A stretch of 29,894 bases of DNA, from IMG/VR virus record IMGVR_UViG_3300049846_002206, positions 1-29,894 of that record. The stretch is one strand, 5' to 3'. The stretch is from a virus. Position 1 is the first letter of the stretch; the number at the start of each line of letters is the position of its first letter. The notes beneath the pieces are model-generated. The model was not told the origin of the DNA. It saw nothing but the letters and a program-made list of their open reading frames with translations, and made no database searches. Shown one piece after another: positions 21,842-29,894 of this stretch. The translations under genes and the position numbers were made by a program.

Positions 21842-22948
21842 GTGTCTAAAACTCTTATCCAAAACGGCGCGACCGAGCGTATCGGCGTTAAGCTTGTAGA
21901 CGCCTCGGGCTCGCCGATTACCGGTCAATCTGCGAATATTGCTATATCCATTCGCAATACGGCCAACGGGAACTACTGGTCCGGATCGGCGTTTGGAGCT
22001 TCATTCGCGACGGTAAACCCAACCGAAATCAGCTCATCCAATGAGCCCGGCGCATACGATTACGCCTTCACGTCCAATGTCAATAATATTCTATGCGAGA
22101 TAAATGCGAGGACAACGGCCGCAGGAGCATCGGTAAAAGAGTGGGGGCCGGATTATCTTCAGGTCGGCGGACTTCCTGGTAATTTTGGCGATCTCAGCAT
22201 TGCTCCATCGACCGGGATTGTTAGTATTGCTCAGCAGAGCATAGCGGATTCATTAAAATTGGCGCCGGTGGCTGGAGCGCCAGCGTTTGGATCTGTATAT
22301 TCGAGCCTTACAAGTATCGGCAATTCGCAGAATGATTTGAACAATTCTCTTACGGACTTAGATGCGGCGATTACAGATCAATTCCATACGACCTGGGGAA
22401 CAACGAATGCTGGCCAGGTAAAAAACTTATTAATACTATTCAATACGATTTCCGGCGGAGGGGCAGACATAAACGCTATCCGGGACGCAGTATGGAATGC
22501 GGTTCTGTCAAACTATGTAACAGCGGGCACAGCCGGAGCGGCGCTTGGCGCTGTTGACGTATCGGCGTTAGAGCCAATTGTTAATAATCTTATCGAGGAA
22601 ATAGCCAAAATTGCTTTGCCTATTCTTACTGCAGCGCAGATTAGAGGGAAAATGTGGGTCGGACAAAAAGGTGATCTGATTAAATTGCCGATGTACCGCG
22701 ACGGGCAACTTGAGACCGTCACCCCTGATACGGGTACAGTTAAGATGCGATTCGAGAAAATTGGAACCGACGAAGCGGATGTTATTGTCAACGCTACCTT
22801 CTCTGGTGGCATGATTAGTTATACGACTATTGTCGGCGATGGAACTCGGGAATCTGCTGGTAGATGGCGGCAGCAGGGCTCTGCGGAGTTTAGCGGTAAA
22901 ATAAGGTACACCGAAGATGAAATCGTCGATGTATTTGTTCCAGTATGA
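21842..22948 (+). CDS. BppU-like phage structural protein
   Basis: A 368-residue protein from a GTG start. The N-terminal ~105 residues form a beta domain ('IGVKLVDASGSPITGQSANIAI'), reminiscent of phage decoration domains. The middle contains 'INAIRDAVWNAVLSNYVTAGTAGAAL', the I-W-D-A-x-x-x-x-H-T-T-A-G-T-x-G pattern found in phage tail proteins. The C-terminal ~95 residues ('GDLIKLPMYRDGQLETV', 'VKMRFEKIG', 'YTEDEIVDVFVPV') resemble the N-terminal domain of BppU/DUF2479 baseplate proteins. Probable role: virion attachment or fibre linker. Overall match to one named family is not certain. Confidence 0.55.
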   Translation: MSKTLIQNGATERIGVKLVDASGSPITGQSANIAISIRNTANGNYWSGSAFGASFATVNPTEISSSNEPGAYDYAFTSNVNNILCEINARTTAAGASVKEWGPDYLQVGGLPGNFGDLSIAPSTGIVSIAQQSIADSLKLAPVAGAPAFGSVYSSLTSIGNSQNDLNNSLTDLDAAITDQFHTTWGTTNAGQVKNLLILFNTISGGGADINAIRDAVWNAVLSNYVTAGTAGAALGAVDVSALEPIVNNLIEEIAKIALPILTAAQIRGKMWVGQKGDLIKLPMYRDGQLETVTPDTGTVKMRFEKIGTDEADVIVNATFSGGMISYTTIVGDGTRESAGRWRQQGSAEFSGKIRYTEDEIVDVFVPV

Positions 22949-22957
22949 TCGCCATAC

Positions 22958-23266
22958 ATGAAGCAAGATTCAGAAGCAAAGAGGCTCAGGGACCTAGATA
23001 GGCACCTTGGTGAGCTTATCGATAAAAGAGACCTGCTAGAGCTACAAGAAAAGGCGTATGAGCATCATGTGGCGGATTTAGAAAAGCAGTATTCAAACGG
23101 ATTCATAATTCGGTATCAACGCGACGTCCTCTACGAGGATTATATTAATAAATTGCGCTTGCTCGGAGAATCCATGAGGGCCTTAGATCGAGAGATCCAG
23201 CTGGTACGCTCAGATGCTGCAGAAATCATGTCCCAAATAAAGGACAAACAAGAGCCTAGCGCATGA
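22958..23266 (+). CDS. coiled-coil unknown protein
   Basis: A 102-residue, almost wholly helical and charged protein ('KRLRDLDRHLGELIDKRDLLELQEK', in parts; 'AHHVADLEKQYS'-like middle). Heptad-like Leu spacing suggests a coiled coil. No ribosome site is obvious. The end overlaps the ParB-like gene by 4 bp (ATGA). Role unknown. Confidence 0.55.
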   Translation: MKQDSEAKRLRDLDRHLGELIDKRDLLELQEKAYEHHVADLEKQYSNGFIIRYQRDVLYEDYINKLRLLGESMRALDREIQLVRSDAAEIMSQIKDKQEPSA

Positions 23267-23814
23267 AGGTTTCCGAGATTCAAAAAGAAATTGATGAATC
23301 TGGGTGCCAGACGGCGGAAATATCGGTTCTTGTGCCGAATAAAAAGAATCCGCGTAAAAACGCATATGCCGCTAAAAGGCTCGGCAAGGCCATATCCAAA
23401 ATAGGATTCGGCGCTCCTATTATCATTCAGAAACGAACCAATCGGGTAATTGCAGGGCATACTAGGCTGATTGCGGCCAAAGAGCTTGGCCTAAAAAGAG
23501 TCCCAGTTCGCATCCTTGATGTCGATGACAAGCGTGCCCAGGCCATGTCTCTGTCCGATAATAGGCTTGGGGAAATAGCCGAGTGGGATCTAGCGTTACT
23601 AGCTAAGCAGCTAGAAGAGTTTACTCTAGAAGAGAATGATGACTTGGGCTTCGATGCTCAGTTCCTTGAAAACATGGCCAAAGAGATTCCGGATTTTGGA
23701 CCTATCGAATCTTCAGAGAATAAAGAGTTCAAGGCTTGCGAGAATTGCCAGAAGTTGCAAGAGCAACTCAATCTCGCATTTATGAGAATTCAGGAATTAG
23801 AATCATCCAAATAG
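23263..23814 (+). CDS. ParB/sulfiredoxin-fold protein
   Basis: A 183-residue protein with a ParB N-terminal domain: 'NKKNPRKN' (26-33), 'IIIQKRTNRVIAGHTRLIA' (53-71) with the GHTR motif at 65-68, and 'RAQAMSLSDNRLGEIAEWD' (91-109). In phages this domain often stands next to terminase genes, frequently fused to a DNA methylase. No methylase follows here. The C-terminal part has a CxxC ('ACENCQKLQEQL') and a short coiled coil. Possible roles: nuclease, DNA-binding partner of packaging, or a CTP-using switch. No helix-turn-helix is seen after the domain. Confidence 0.8.
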   Translation: MKVSEIQKEIDESGCQTAEISVLVPNKKNPRKNAYAAKRLGKAISKIGFGAPIIIQKRTNRVIAGHTRLIAAKELGLKRVPVRILDVDDKRAQAMSLSDNRLGEIAEWDLALLAKQLEEFTLEENDDLGFDAQFLENMAKEIPDFGPIESSENKEFKACENCQKLQEQLNLAFMRIQELESSK

Positions 23815-23858
23815 GCTAGACGCGTTCGGCTTATGCGCGCGCGAACCTTATACAGCAT

Positions 23859-24338
23859 ATGGCGAAATTTACAGAAGAGACGTCCAAGCGAATTTTGGAG
23901 GCACTAAAAACTACGGGTCTTGTGAGAGCGGCTGAGCTTGCTGGGATTCATCGGGACACGTTCCGCAGATGGCATCGCCAGGGAGAACAGGACATAAGGG
24001 ATAATAAGAAGACCGAGCTTGCGGACTTCGTGCGAGAGATTAGCAAGGTCACCGCCAATCGGTATGCAATCTTAGAATCTAGTATTCTTGTGGCCGCGAC
24101 CAAAGACCGGGATTGGCGAGCTGGAGCTTGGTTATTGGAGCGAAGCTTGCCTGATGAGTTTGGCCGCAAAGACATGCTGAAGATTCAGCTAGATGGTGCT
24201 ATTCAGGGACTTCTTGACGCGGTAGAGCCGCATATGACAAGAGATGGATACGCAGAACTACTCTCAGCGCTTGCTAAGGTCCAAGGGGATACCTTGGAAC
24301 AAATGGATAGCTCAGAAACAGAGCCGGCTATCCAGTAA
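23859..24338 (+). CDS. terminase small subunit
   Basis: A 159-residue protein with an N-terminal HTH ('TSKRILEALKTTGLVRAAELAGIHRDTFRRW', in parts), which recognises the packaging start, and helical middle ('WRAGAWLLERSLPDEFGRK'), a pattern typical of small terminases that guide the large subunit. The C-terminus (SSETEPAIQ) is acidic and would contact the large subunit. It overlaps the large-subunit gene by 95 bp, an unusually long overlap. Confidence 0.8.
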   Translation: MAKFTEETSKRILEALKTTGLVRAAELAGIHRDTFRRWHRQGEQDIRDNKKTELADFVREISKVTANRYAILESSILVAATKDRDWRAGAWLLERSLPDEFGRKDMLKIQLDGAIQGLLDAVEPHMTRDGYAELLSALAKVQGDTLEQMDSSETEPAIQ

Positions 24339-25632
24339 TATTTCCGCGGCCGACGTTAGTCTTTTAGATTTCGTTGTTCGCATTAATCCAAGGTATGAGC
24401 GGCCCAAACATCTCGCTCCAATTATTGATTGCCTAGAGCGTGCCAGAAAGGAGCCTATTAGGGCTCTTATTCATGCGCCTCCTCAGCATGGCAAGACTGA
24501 TACGATTGGCTCTGCCATTGTTTGGATTTTGAAGCAGGCCCCCGAAACAAGGTTTGCTTATATTACCTATGAAGCTCATCTAGCGTGGGCCAAGTCATCT
24601 CGATTTAGAAAGTGGGCCGAGCAAGAGGGTGTAGAGTTAGAGCCCGATACTCGCTCTAAAGAGCAATGGGCTACCAAGATGGGCGGCGGCCTAATCGCAA
24701 CTGGCGTTGGCGGGCCGCTTACTGGGCAGCCAGTAGATATCCAGATTATTGATGACCCTTATAAGAATCGCCAGCAATCCATGAGCCCGGCTTATCAGCA
24801 AATGCTGATGGATTGGAAGCGTGACGTCGCAGATTCTCGCTTGCATAATGGTTCGAGCCAAATAATTTCCCATACTCGGTGGCATCGGCATGACCTTATT
24901 GGGACAATGCTGGATGAGCATCCAGGAGACTGGAGAAACATAGTTCTTCCGGCCATCAATGATAGCGGAGAAGCGCTTTGGCCATTGCGGCATTCTCTGG
25001 AGCGCCTTCAAAAGATTCAGCGAGACTCTCCCTCTATGTTCGAGGGCCTCTATCAAGGAAGACCTCCTGTTGATGAGGGCCAAATATTTACTGCGCCCCA
25101 TTATGTGGATGACTGGCCCAAAATTGGCCGCGTTGGCCTCGGTGTCGACCTTAGTTACAGCAAGGATAAGCAAGCCGACAGGTCAGCCATTGTTGTGCTT
25201 CGGCAAACGTCTATTCCTCATCCGGATGGGAAAGTTTATGTATGGGAAGATTGCGTGGTAAGACGCGAGCCCCTGGAAATGTTTGAATCCAACATGCGAA
25301 GGATTCAGGGCAAGTTCCCTGGTTCAAGATTCCAATGGTCTTGTAGCTCTATCGAGAAGGAAATTGCCAATCAGCTCAAGCGTCGTGGCATTCGACTTGA
25401 TGAGCGCACCATTGGCACTGACAAGCTTACTAGGAATCAGGACGTCGCGATTGCCTGGAGACAGGGAAGGATTCTCATTCCGTCGAATGCCGAATGGGCG
25501 GACGACGCAATCCCGGAGGTTGTCAGTTTTACCGGGATTCCCGGAAAACCAGATGATATTACAGACGCATTAGCAGATGCATATAGAACATTTCAAACGG
25601 TTCCAATACATTCATTTAAACACAATCTTTAA
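24244..25632 (+). CDS. terminase large subunit
   Basis: A 462-residue packaging motor and nuclease. ATPase part: Walker A 'APPQHGKT' (78-85), Walker B 'IQIIDD' (166-171) and the coupling 'SHTRWHRHDL' (209-218). Nuclease part: 'LGVDLSYSKDK' (299-309, Asp302) and 'KPDDITDALADAY' near the end, with the conserved acidic residues of the RNase-H fold. The ATG at 24244 lies 95 bp inside the small-subunit gene and has only a weak ribosome site. Alternative starts are not ATG. The portal gene follows after 3 bases. Confidence 0.9.
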   Translation: MDTQNYSQRLLRSKGIPWNKWIAQKQSRLSSNISAADVSLLDFVVRINPRYERPKHLAPIIDCLERARKEPIRALIHAPPQHGKTDTIGSAIVWILKQAPETRFAYITYEAHLAWAKSSRFRKWAEQEGVELEPDTRSKEQWATKMGGGLIATGVGGPLTGQPVDIQIIDDPYKNRQQSMSPAYQQMLMDWKRDVADSRLHNGSSQIISHTRWHRHDLIGTMLDEHPGDWRNIVLPAINDSGEALWPLRHSLERLQKIQRDSPSMFEGLYQGRPPVDEGQIFTAPHYVDDWPKIGRVGLGVDLSYSKDKQADRSAIVVLRQTSIPHPDGKVYVWEDCVVRREPLEMFESNMRRIQGKFPGSRFQWSCSSIEKEIANQLKRRGIRLDERTIGTDKLTRNQDVAIAWRQGRILIPSNAEWADDAIPEVVSFTGIPGKPDDITDALADAYRTFQTVPIHSFKHNL

Positions 25633-25635
25633 AGC

Positions 25636-27237
25636 ATGGCAGACATTATTGAGCAGCTGGAAGCGACGCGCCCAGATTATGAAAAAGAGCGCCGGTGGCA
25701 TAAGCTGCTCCTTGATGCGTATTCTGGAGGCGGGGGTTTCCAGGGCGCCATTAAGCAAGCGACCTCTAGTTATTGGGGCCCAGCCGCCGAGATTTACTCA
25801 AATGCCTTCTATGGCGTTAACCGTTTGGTGCGCGACGTAAGCAATTACTCTGCCTACAGCATCGTGGCCGGGGTAAGCTATCTTGATAGGCTGCCACGAG
25901 AAGATCAGCAAAAATATGACGCACGCGGGGACATGTCGTATTATCCCAATCATATTCAGGGGATTACAGACTTAAAGCTCTCGTTCCTTCATAGCAAAGA
26001 GTTCCAGATTGAAAATAGGCCGGATGAATTGGATTCATGGCGGCAGGATGTCAACGGTAAGGGCTTGAGATATGCCGATCTGATGATGTCCGTGGACCTC
26101 AAAGCGGCCATCTGTGGATGGATTCCTGTCTTATTCGATGTCCCCACGGTCCCTGGCAGCATCACAAAAGCTCAAGCCGCCGAGCTTGGTATTGCGCCAA
26201 GGATGATACCGCTTCTTCCGGCCAATATTATCGACTATCAACTCGATAGCGAAGGTGATTTCATCTGGTGCAAAATCAGAACTGATTATCTTGACAGAGA
26301 GAGCCCATTTTCCAAAGCTAGCAGGATTTCAAGATACACAATCTGGTATCCGGATAAATTCCAGATATTTGAGATTGAAGAGACGGATGGCAAGAAAACT
26401 CTCATCAATAGAGAGGAGGGCGGCCATCAATTTGGAACAGTTCCGCTGCTGACTCTTCCCTATAGCCCATGCGCTGATGACCCCATTAAAGGCACGCCGA
26501 TGCATGGGCAGGAATCGTTGGCTGCGCGAGCATTATTTAGCCGCACGAGCGAACTCGACGAGCATATGATGAAGCAGCAAGCCGCCGCTTTGGTCTATGC
26601 AACGAATAATCCCGAGCAGGTTGGTAGTTTATTGGTGGGCCCAGAGAATGGCCTCACCATTCCTCTCGATGCGACTCAGCAACATTATTATCTAGCGCCA
26701 CCTTCTAGCGTTTCCGAAGTTTATAGGGCGAGGAATTCAGATCTCGTCACAGAGATATATAGAATGGCTGGCGTAGACTTCTTGCTTAACTCGCAAGTTC
26801 CTCTCAGCGGCATCTCTAGGCGTTACCAGTTTATGCAGCTCAATGCTGACATCGCAGCCTTTGCTCAACAGAAAGCGAAGTTCGAGCAACGAGTCGATGG
26901 GATGGTTGGTGCCATGCTTGGCCTTGATGATGAGATTTTGGAAGGCATTAGGATTACGCCTCCATCTAATTTCGATGTGGAGGATATTGCAGAGCAGATC
27001 CAGAACACCTCTGACATCTTGCAGCTAGGCCTTGGACCAACGGCGGATAAAGCAATCAGGATGAGAATCGTGGAGCATGCTATCCCGAACCTTTCTGATG
27101 AGGCCAAGTCTCAAATCGAGGATGAGCTTGACCAGGAAGCCGAAAACCAAGCCAACGATGCCGCCCTTGAGCAAGAACTAAATCAAAATCCAAATACTCA
27201 GCCCCAACCTGATGCGACGCCTGGGACCGATGCGTGA
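25636..27237 (+). CDS. portal protein
   Basis: A 533-residue protein in the portal position, between large terminase and Mu F-like protein, with portal-like length. It begins with a helix-rich clip/stem region and has 'PTVPGSITKAQAAELGIAPRM', 'FGTVPLLTLPYSPCADDP' and 'HGQESLAARALFSRTSELDEHMM' before an acidic, Asn/Gln-rich tail (AENQANDAALEQELNQNPNT). That layout fits the DUF4055-type portals. The call rests mostly on context, since portals share little sequence. It overlaps the next gene by 4 bp (GTGA). Confidence 0.75.
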   Translation: MADIIEQLEATRPDYEKERRWHKLLLDAYSGGGGFQGAIKQATSSYWGPAAEIYSNAFYGVNRLVRDVSNYSAYSIVAGVSYLDRLPREDQQKYDARGDMSYYPNHIQGITDLKLSFLHSKEFQIENRPDELDSWRQDVNGKGLRYADLMMSVDLKAAICGWIPVLFDVPTVPGSITKAQAAELGIAPRMIPLLPANIIDYQLDSEGDFIWCKIRTDYLDRESPFSKASRISRYTIWYPDKFQIFEIEETDGKKTLINREEGGHQFGTVPLLTLPYSPCADDPIKGTPMHGQESLAARALFSRTSELDEHMMKQQAAALVYATNNPEQVGSLLVGPENGLTIPLDATQQHYYLAPPSSVSEVYRARNSDLVTEIYRMAGVDFLLNSQVPLSGISRRYQFMQLNADIAAFAQQKAKFEQRVDGMVGAMLGLDDEILEGIRITPPSNFDVEDIAEQIQNTSDILQLGLGPTADKAIRMRIVEHAIPNLSDEAKSQIEDELDQEAENQANDAALEQELNQNPNTQPQPDATPGTDA

Positions 27238-28469
27238 CACCGGAAGACGCTAGAAAACTTAGCGAGAATATTATACGGCGCTATCGCGGAAGCGTACTCG
27301 GAAAGATTAAGCTAAACGAAAAAGTCCTAGACGATAAGTACCAAGCGCTCGTTGACGAAATAGCGGCCATCGTTCGTTCTCATGGTGATAGGCCCCTAAC
27401 CGGACCCATCCAGAATAAGATTCGAGCTGCCGTGGTCGGCGTTATACCGCTTATCGAGCAACAGATAAAAAAGGCCGCTCTAACTGGCAATGATGCGGCT
27501 CGGGCCCAGGCTAAGGCAATATTCAAGAACGCCTTTACTGAGTCATTCAAAAGCGTAACCGATGCTAATAGGGCGGCGTCCGCGCGTTTAGCCGGAAGAG
27601 TTTATAGGGATGGCGTTTCGCTTAGCTCAAGGTTATGGCGCAATCATAAAGAAATCGGCCGAAGGATGGCTGGCGATATTATGCAGTCCGTCCGGGCCGG
27701 CAAAAGCATTGCTAAGACCGCGGACGAGTTACTGAGAGATTTTGGCAATCCCTTATTGAGAATACCCAAATATATCGATCGCATAGCTGAAAAAGCTAAG
27801 GCGATTCCAGAAATCGGGTCTGAGCCATTACTCTCGGCAATAGGTAGACATTCCAGGAAGCTAAGAGGCGCACGCGATGATTTTACTATACGCGTGCAAA
27901 CGGAGCAGTTCCTCAAAGAAATAAAGACAGCGCAGAACGGCCAAATCGATAAGATTGTGAATCAATGGACGATGGACCGAATGCGCAAGCATGCTCGGAT
28001 GATCGCTCGTCACGAAACGATAGAAGCCTATAAAGATTCCTATCAAGACAGCATCAGCGATAAGCCATACGTCAAAGGTATCGAATGGAGATTATCGCCT
28101 GACCATAAAGTTCCAGATCCATGTGATATCCTAGCGAAGCAGAACCTATATGGATTGGGGCCTGGAGGTTACCCGGTAGATAAAGTTCCTGCGACGCCGC
28201 ATCCTAATGACAAATGTTTGCAGATAGCGATCATTGATGTCGACCATTTCAAGAGGCTGAGAGCCGAGAAAAGGGATGAGGAGCCGCCTCCTACGCCATG
28301 GAAAGACCCTGATATCGAAACGGGGCAAGAATGGCTTCAATCGCAGAGCAAGGATAAGCAGCTCAAGATTCTTGGGCCAACACGTCAGAAGATTTTTAAT
28401 AACGAGCCGGGTAGGGTTCTAACCACTACCGGCAATATCCGTAAGGTGAGAAACATTCTCACAGATTAA
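27234..28469 (+). CDS. Mu F-like head morphogenesis protein
   Basis: A 411-residue protein with the Mu F C-terminal domain: 'MIARHETIEAYKDSYQDSI', 'KGIEWRLSPDHKVPDPCDILA' (in parts) and 'YGLGPGGYPVDKVPATPHPNDKCL', with conserved H...D-x-C-D and PHP-x-x-x-C residues. It is a minor head protein injected or used in head assembly. The first ~270 residues are helical and basic. GTG start, overlapping the portal gene by 4 bp. Confidence 0.85.
   Translation: MTPEDARKLSENIIRRYRGSVLGKIKLNEKVLDDKYQALVDEIAAIVRSHGDRPLTGPIQNKIRAAVVGVIPLIEQQIKKAALTGNDAARAQAKAIFKNAFTESFKSVTDANRAASARLAGRVYRDGVSLSSRLWRNHKEIGRRMAGDIMQSVRAGKSIAKTADELLRDFGNPLLRIPKYIDRIAEKAKAIPEIGSEPLLSAIGRHSRKLRGARDDFTIRVQTEQFLKEIKTAQNGQIDKIVNQWTMDRMRKHARMIARHETIEAYKDSYQDSISDKPYVKGIEWRLSPDHKVPDPCDILAKQNLYGLGPGGYPVDKVPATPHPNDKCLQIAIIDVDHFKRLRAEKRDEEPPPTPWKDPDIETGQEWLQSQSKDKQLKILGPTRQKIFNNEPGRVLTTTGNIRKVRNILTD
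28446..28462 (+). repeat. perfect 7-bp hairpin at the end of the Mu F-like gene
   Basis: GTGAGAA (28446-28452) and TTCTCAC (28456-28462) pair fully around a 3-base loop. No T run follows, so it is not a normal terminator. It may pause or stabilise RNA before the scaffold and capsid genes. The 205 bases to the scaffold start hold only three tiny frames (17, 11 and 24 codons) and no recognised element. Confidence 0.5.
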
Positions 28470-28674
28470 ATTATGGGAGAGGGCGCACCGCCAAAGTCTA
28501 AGCTCGTAACTAAAACCAAGCAATGACGAGCGAGTCATCATCGCATGACATCGACTAAATGGCGCCGAGCGTCCAATCCCACCAATTACCCGTCCATGAG
28601 TACCTATGCTTATGGGCCAAACGGAAATCATAGGGACGGTCTACCCGGAGACCAAAGAAACCGTGGGGAGCAAC

Positions 28675-29349
28675 ATGCCTGAAGAAAAGACAGAATTGGT
28701 TAGTCAAGAAGCAGCACAGCAAAATGGTGAATCGTCCAGATATTCATTTAGCCAAGAAGATGTAAATCGTATTGTTGCTAAAGAACGAAAGCGATTCGAG
28801 CAAGAGCTTGCAAGCCGTCCTGCCCCAGAATCCTTCCAAGAGCTTCAAAGAAAGCTCGAGGCGGTATCCGAGGAGAAGGAGCTGGCTGGCAAGTCTCAAA
28901 TGGAAAAGATCCAACATCAATATATGAAAGATCTTGAAAAGAGAGAGCGCCATAATCTGGAGCTGCAAAAGAGATTGGAATCACTCGATAACGAGTATAA
29001 GCAAGCGCAGGAAACGCTACGAAACGAAAGAACATCGCGAGCATTTCGTGATGCGCTTTTGTCTAATGGTGTCCATGCGCCTGCTGCAGAGGATGCACTC
29101 AAGGTTCTGATGTCGACCGTAAGAGACGTCGAGCAAACAGAGGACGGCCGGATAAAGGCCACCTTTGGCAAGCTCATGGATGAGGAGCCGGCAAAGATTG
29201 CGCAGCAGTTTTTGCGCGAGCGTCCTTTTTATGCATCTGCCTCCTCAGGGGGAGCAGGTACGCGTCCATCCAATGGGTCTCCGATTCCAAAAAATATAGG
29301 TGAACTAGGCGCTGACCAATTATGGGAACTCGCAGGGCAATTCAAATAA
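28675..29349 (+). CDS. capsid scaffold protein
   Basis: A 224-residue, strongly helical, charged protein: 'SFSQEDVNRIVAKERKRFEQEL' (in parts), a long Glu/Lys/Gln coiled coil (about 50-125), then 'DALLSNGVHAPAAEDALKVL', the HK97-type phage scaffold pattern (DUF4355/minor structural). The C-terminal 'LGADQLWELAGQFK' would contact the capsid. The start at 28675 is chosen for GGGGAG just upstream. The longer reading from 28606 lacks such a site. The capsid gene follows after 29 bases. Confidence 0.8.
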   Translation: MPEEKTELVSQEAAQQNGESSRYSFSQEDVNRIVAKERKRFEQELASRPAPESFQELQRKLEAVSEEKELAGKSQMEKIQHQYMKDLEKRERHNLELQKRLESLDNEYKQAQETLRNERTSRAFRDALLSNGVHAPAAEDALKVLMSTVRDVEQTEDGRIKATFGKLMDEEPAKIAQQFLRERPFYASASSGGAGTRPSNGSPIPKNIGELGADQLWELAGQFK

Positions 29350-29378
29350 ACACAAACAAAACACAAAGGATTTAACTC

Positions 29379-29894
29379 ATGGCTTTTACATTACCCGAAG
29401 CGCTAAAGCGCATCACTAACCCGATGATGGCAGGAATTGCCAAATCGGTTGTTACCTATGATGCATTTTCTGCTTCAATCGCAATTGAACCAGTTGAAAG
29501 CAACTCTTTCGACTATACCCGCGAAGGCACGCTGCCTTCGACGGCATTCATCCCTGATTCCGGAACGACCTCGGAAGAAAGCTCCGGAACCGACGACGTA
29601 ATCAACGTCAAATTCCGACGCTTGGTTGGCAATCTTGACACGGATGTTCTCGCCGAGCTTGGCGGTGTTGGCGTTGCCCCTGGAGCGCATCGCGCACGTC
29701 TCATTGGCAAAAAAGCCAAGGCGACCTGGCGAGCTGTTCAAGATAAGATGATCACTGGCGGTTATGCTACCGGCTTTGCCCTGGGAAGCTCAGCTAACCC
29801 GTTTGCGGCGATCACAGCAATTGCTGTCGGACCGCATATTGATAGCGTTCGTCTTGGTGGCGGCTCTATCAAATATACAAATGCTGGCACGCTC
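29379..29894 (+). CDS. major capsid protein, N-terminal part
   Basis: 172 codons of an open frame cut off by the window end. It starts MAFTLPEALKRITNPMMAG. AAAGGA lies 8 bases before the ATG in an A/C-rich, unstructured leader, consistent with strong expression. Features: an N-terminal helix, 'TREGTLPSTAFIPDSG', 'VNVKFRRLVGNLDTDVL'-like strand region and 'KKAKATWRAVQDKMITGG', typical of HK97-fold capsid proteins placed after a scaffold. No protease is fused in the visible part. Confidence 0.75.
   Translation, partial: MAFTLPEALKRITNPMMAGIAKSVVTYDAFSASIAIEPVESNSFDYTREGTLPSTAFIPDSGTTSEESSGTDDVINVKFRRLVGNLDTDVLAELGGVGVAPGAHRARLIGKKAKATWRAVQDKMITGGYATGFALGSSANPFAAITAIAVGPHIDSVRLGGGSIKYTNAGTL

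Noticed and set aside
23820-23850. GC-rich alternating stretch with a 5-bp inverted repeat (GTTCG/CGAAC) before the small terminase gene, considered as a packaging site
   Set aside because: Arms are too short to distinguish from chance and no cos-like staggered motif is visible.
24691-25173. 160-codon minus-strand frame inside the large terminase gene
   Set aside because: The plus strand carries clear terminase motifs across the same bases; no signal for the opposite frame.
28472-28632. Chain of tiny frames (17, 11 and 24 codons) with touching starts and stops after the Mu F-like gene
   Set aside because: Too short and without good ribosome sites to support; recorded only as content of the gap.

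Overview
The window is part of a double-stranded DNA tailed bacteriophage or prophage, about half GC. It has a Mu-type contractile-tail baseplate, a Mu F-type head protein and a terminase, so it is a myovirus-like phage that packages DNA with a terminase. No DDE transposase, integrase, tRNA, rRNA or CRISPR array is visible. A lipoprotein with a lipobox, a spanin-like protein and the Mu-type spike point to a Gram-negative host. I cannot name the genus from sequence alone.

Layout. (1) 1-6826 (+): tail end. It runs from the end of a gp43-like DNA circulation protein through gp44 (hub), gp45 (spike), gp46 and gp47 (baseplate J), then three receptor-binding or fibre genes (beta-propeller, small structural protein, tandem lectin-like protein), then gp48. 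(2) 6834-8604 (+): lysis module. A holin-like protein and a coiled-coil two-membrane-segment protein are followed by a strong terminator and then a zinc amidase. (3) 12564 down to 8594 (-): a tightly overlapping leftward early operon. It begins with a DnaJ-type zinc protein and an ERF single-strand annealing protein and continues into small unknown genes, several membrane-bound or exported. (4) 12565-12700: divergent control region with two good sigma70-type promoters and two near-identical 16-bp operators. Both first genes start at or next to the predicted transcription start. (5) 12701-15971 (+): Cro/CI-type regulator, winged-helix protein, HNH-like nuclease, unknown gene, RusA resolvase, unknown gene, a zinc protein with a sigma-region-4-like end, and an excisionase-like DNA-binding protein. 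(6) 15971-16152: structured non-coding leader with nested inverted repeats ending in a terminator-like hairpin. (7) 16153-23814 (+): a short membrane protein, a 1510-residue fibre with 65-residue repeats, an internally duplicated unknown protein, a BppU-like structural protein, a coiled-coil protein and a ParB-like protein. (8) 23859-29894 (+): small and large terminase, portal, Mu F-like protein, scaffold and the start of the major capsid protein.

How it fits together. The regulator at 12701 probably controls both early directions through the two operators. The leftward arm supplies recombination functions and cell-envelope proteins. The rightward arm supplies nuclease and resolvase functions, then probably switches on the late genes across the 16.0-16.15 kb leader. 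The window starts inside the tail genes and stops inside the capsid gene, and the late operon appears to run off the right end. A circular map, with the missing head-completion, sheath, tube and tape-measure genes joining end to start, would explain this.

The points most worth checking are the paired leaderless divergent promoters, the structured late leader and its neighbouring candidate regulator, the codon-scrambled repeats in the giant fibre, and the envelope-directed small genes of the leftward operon.
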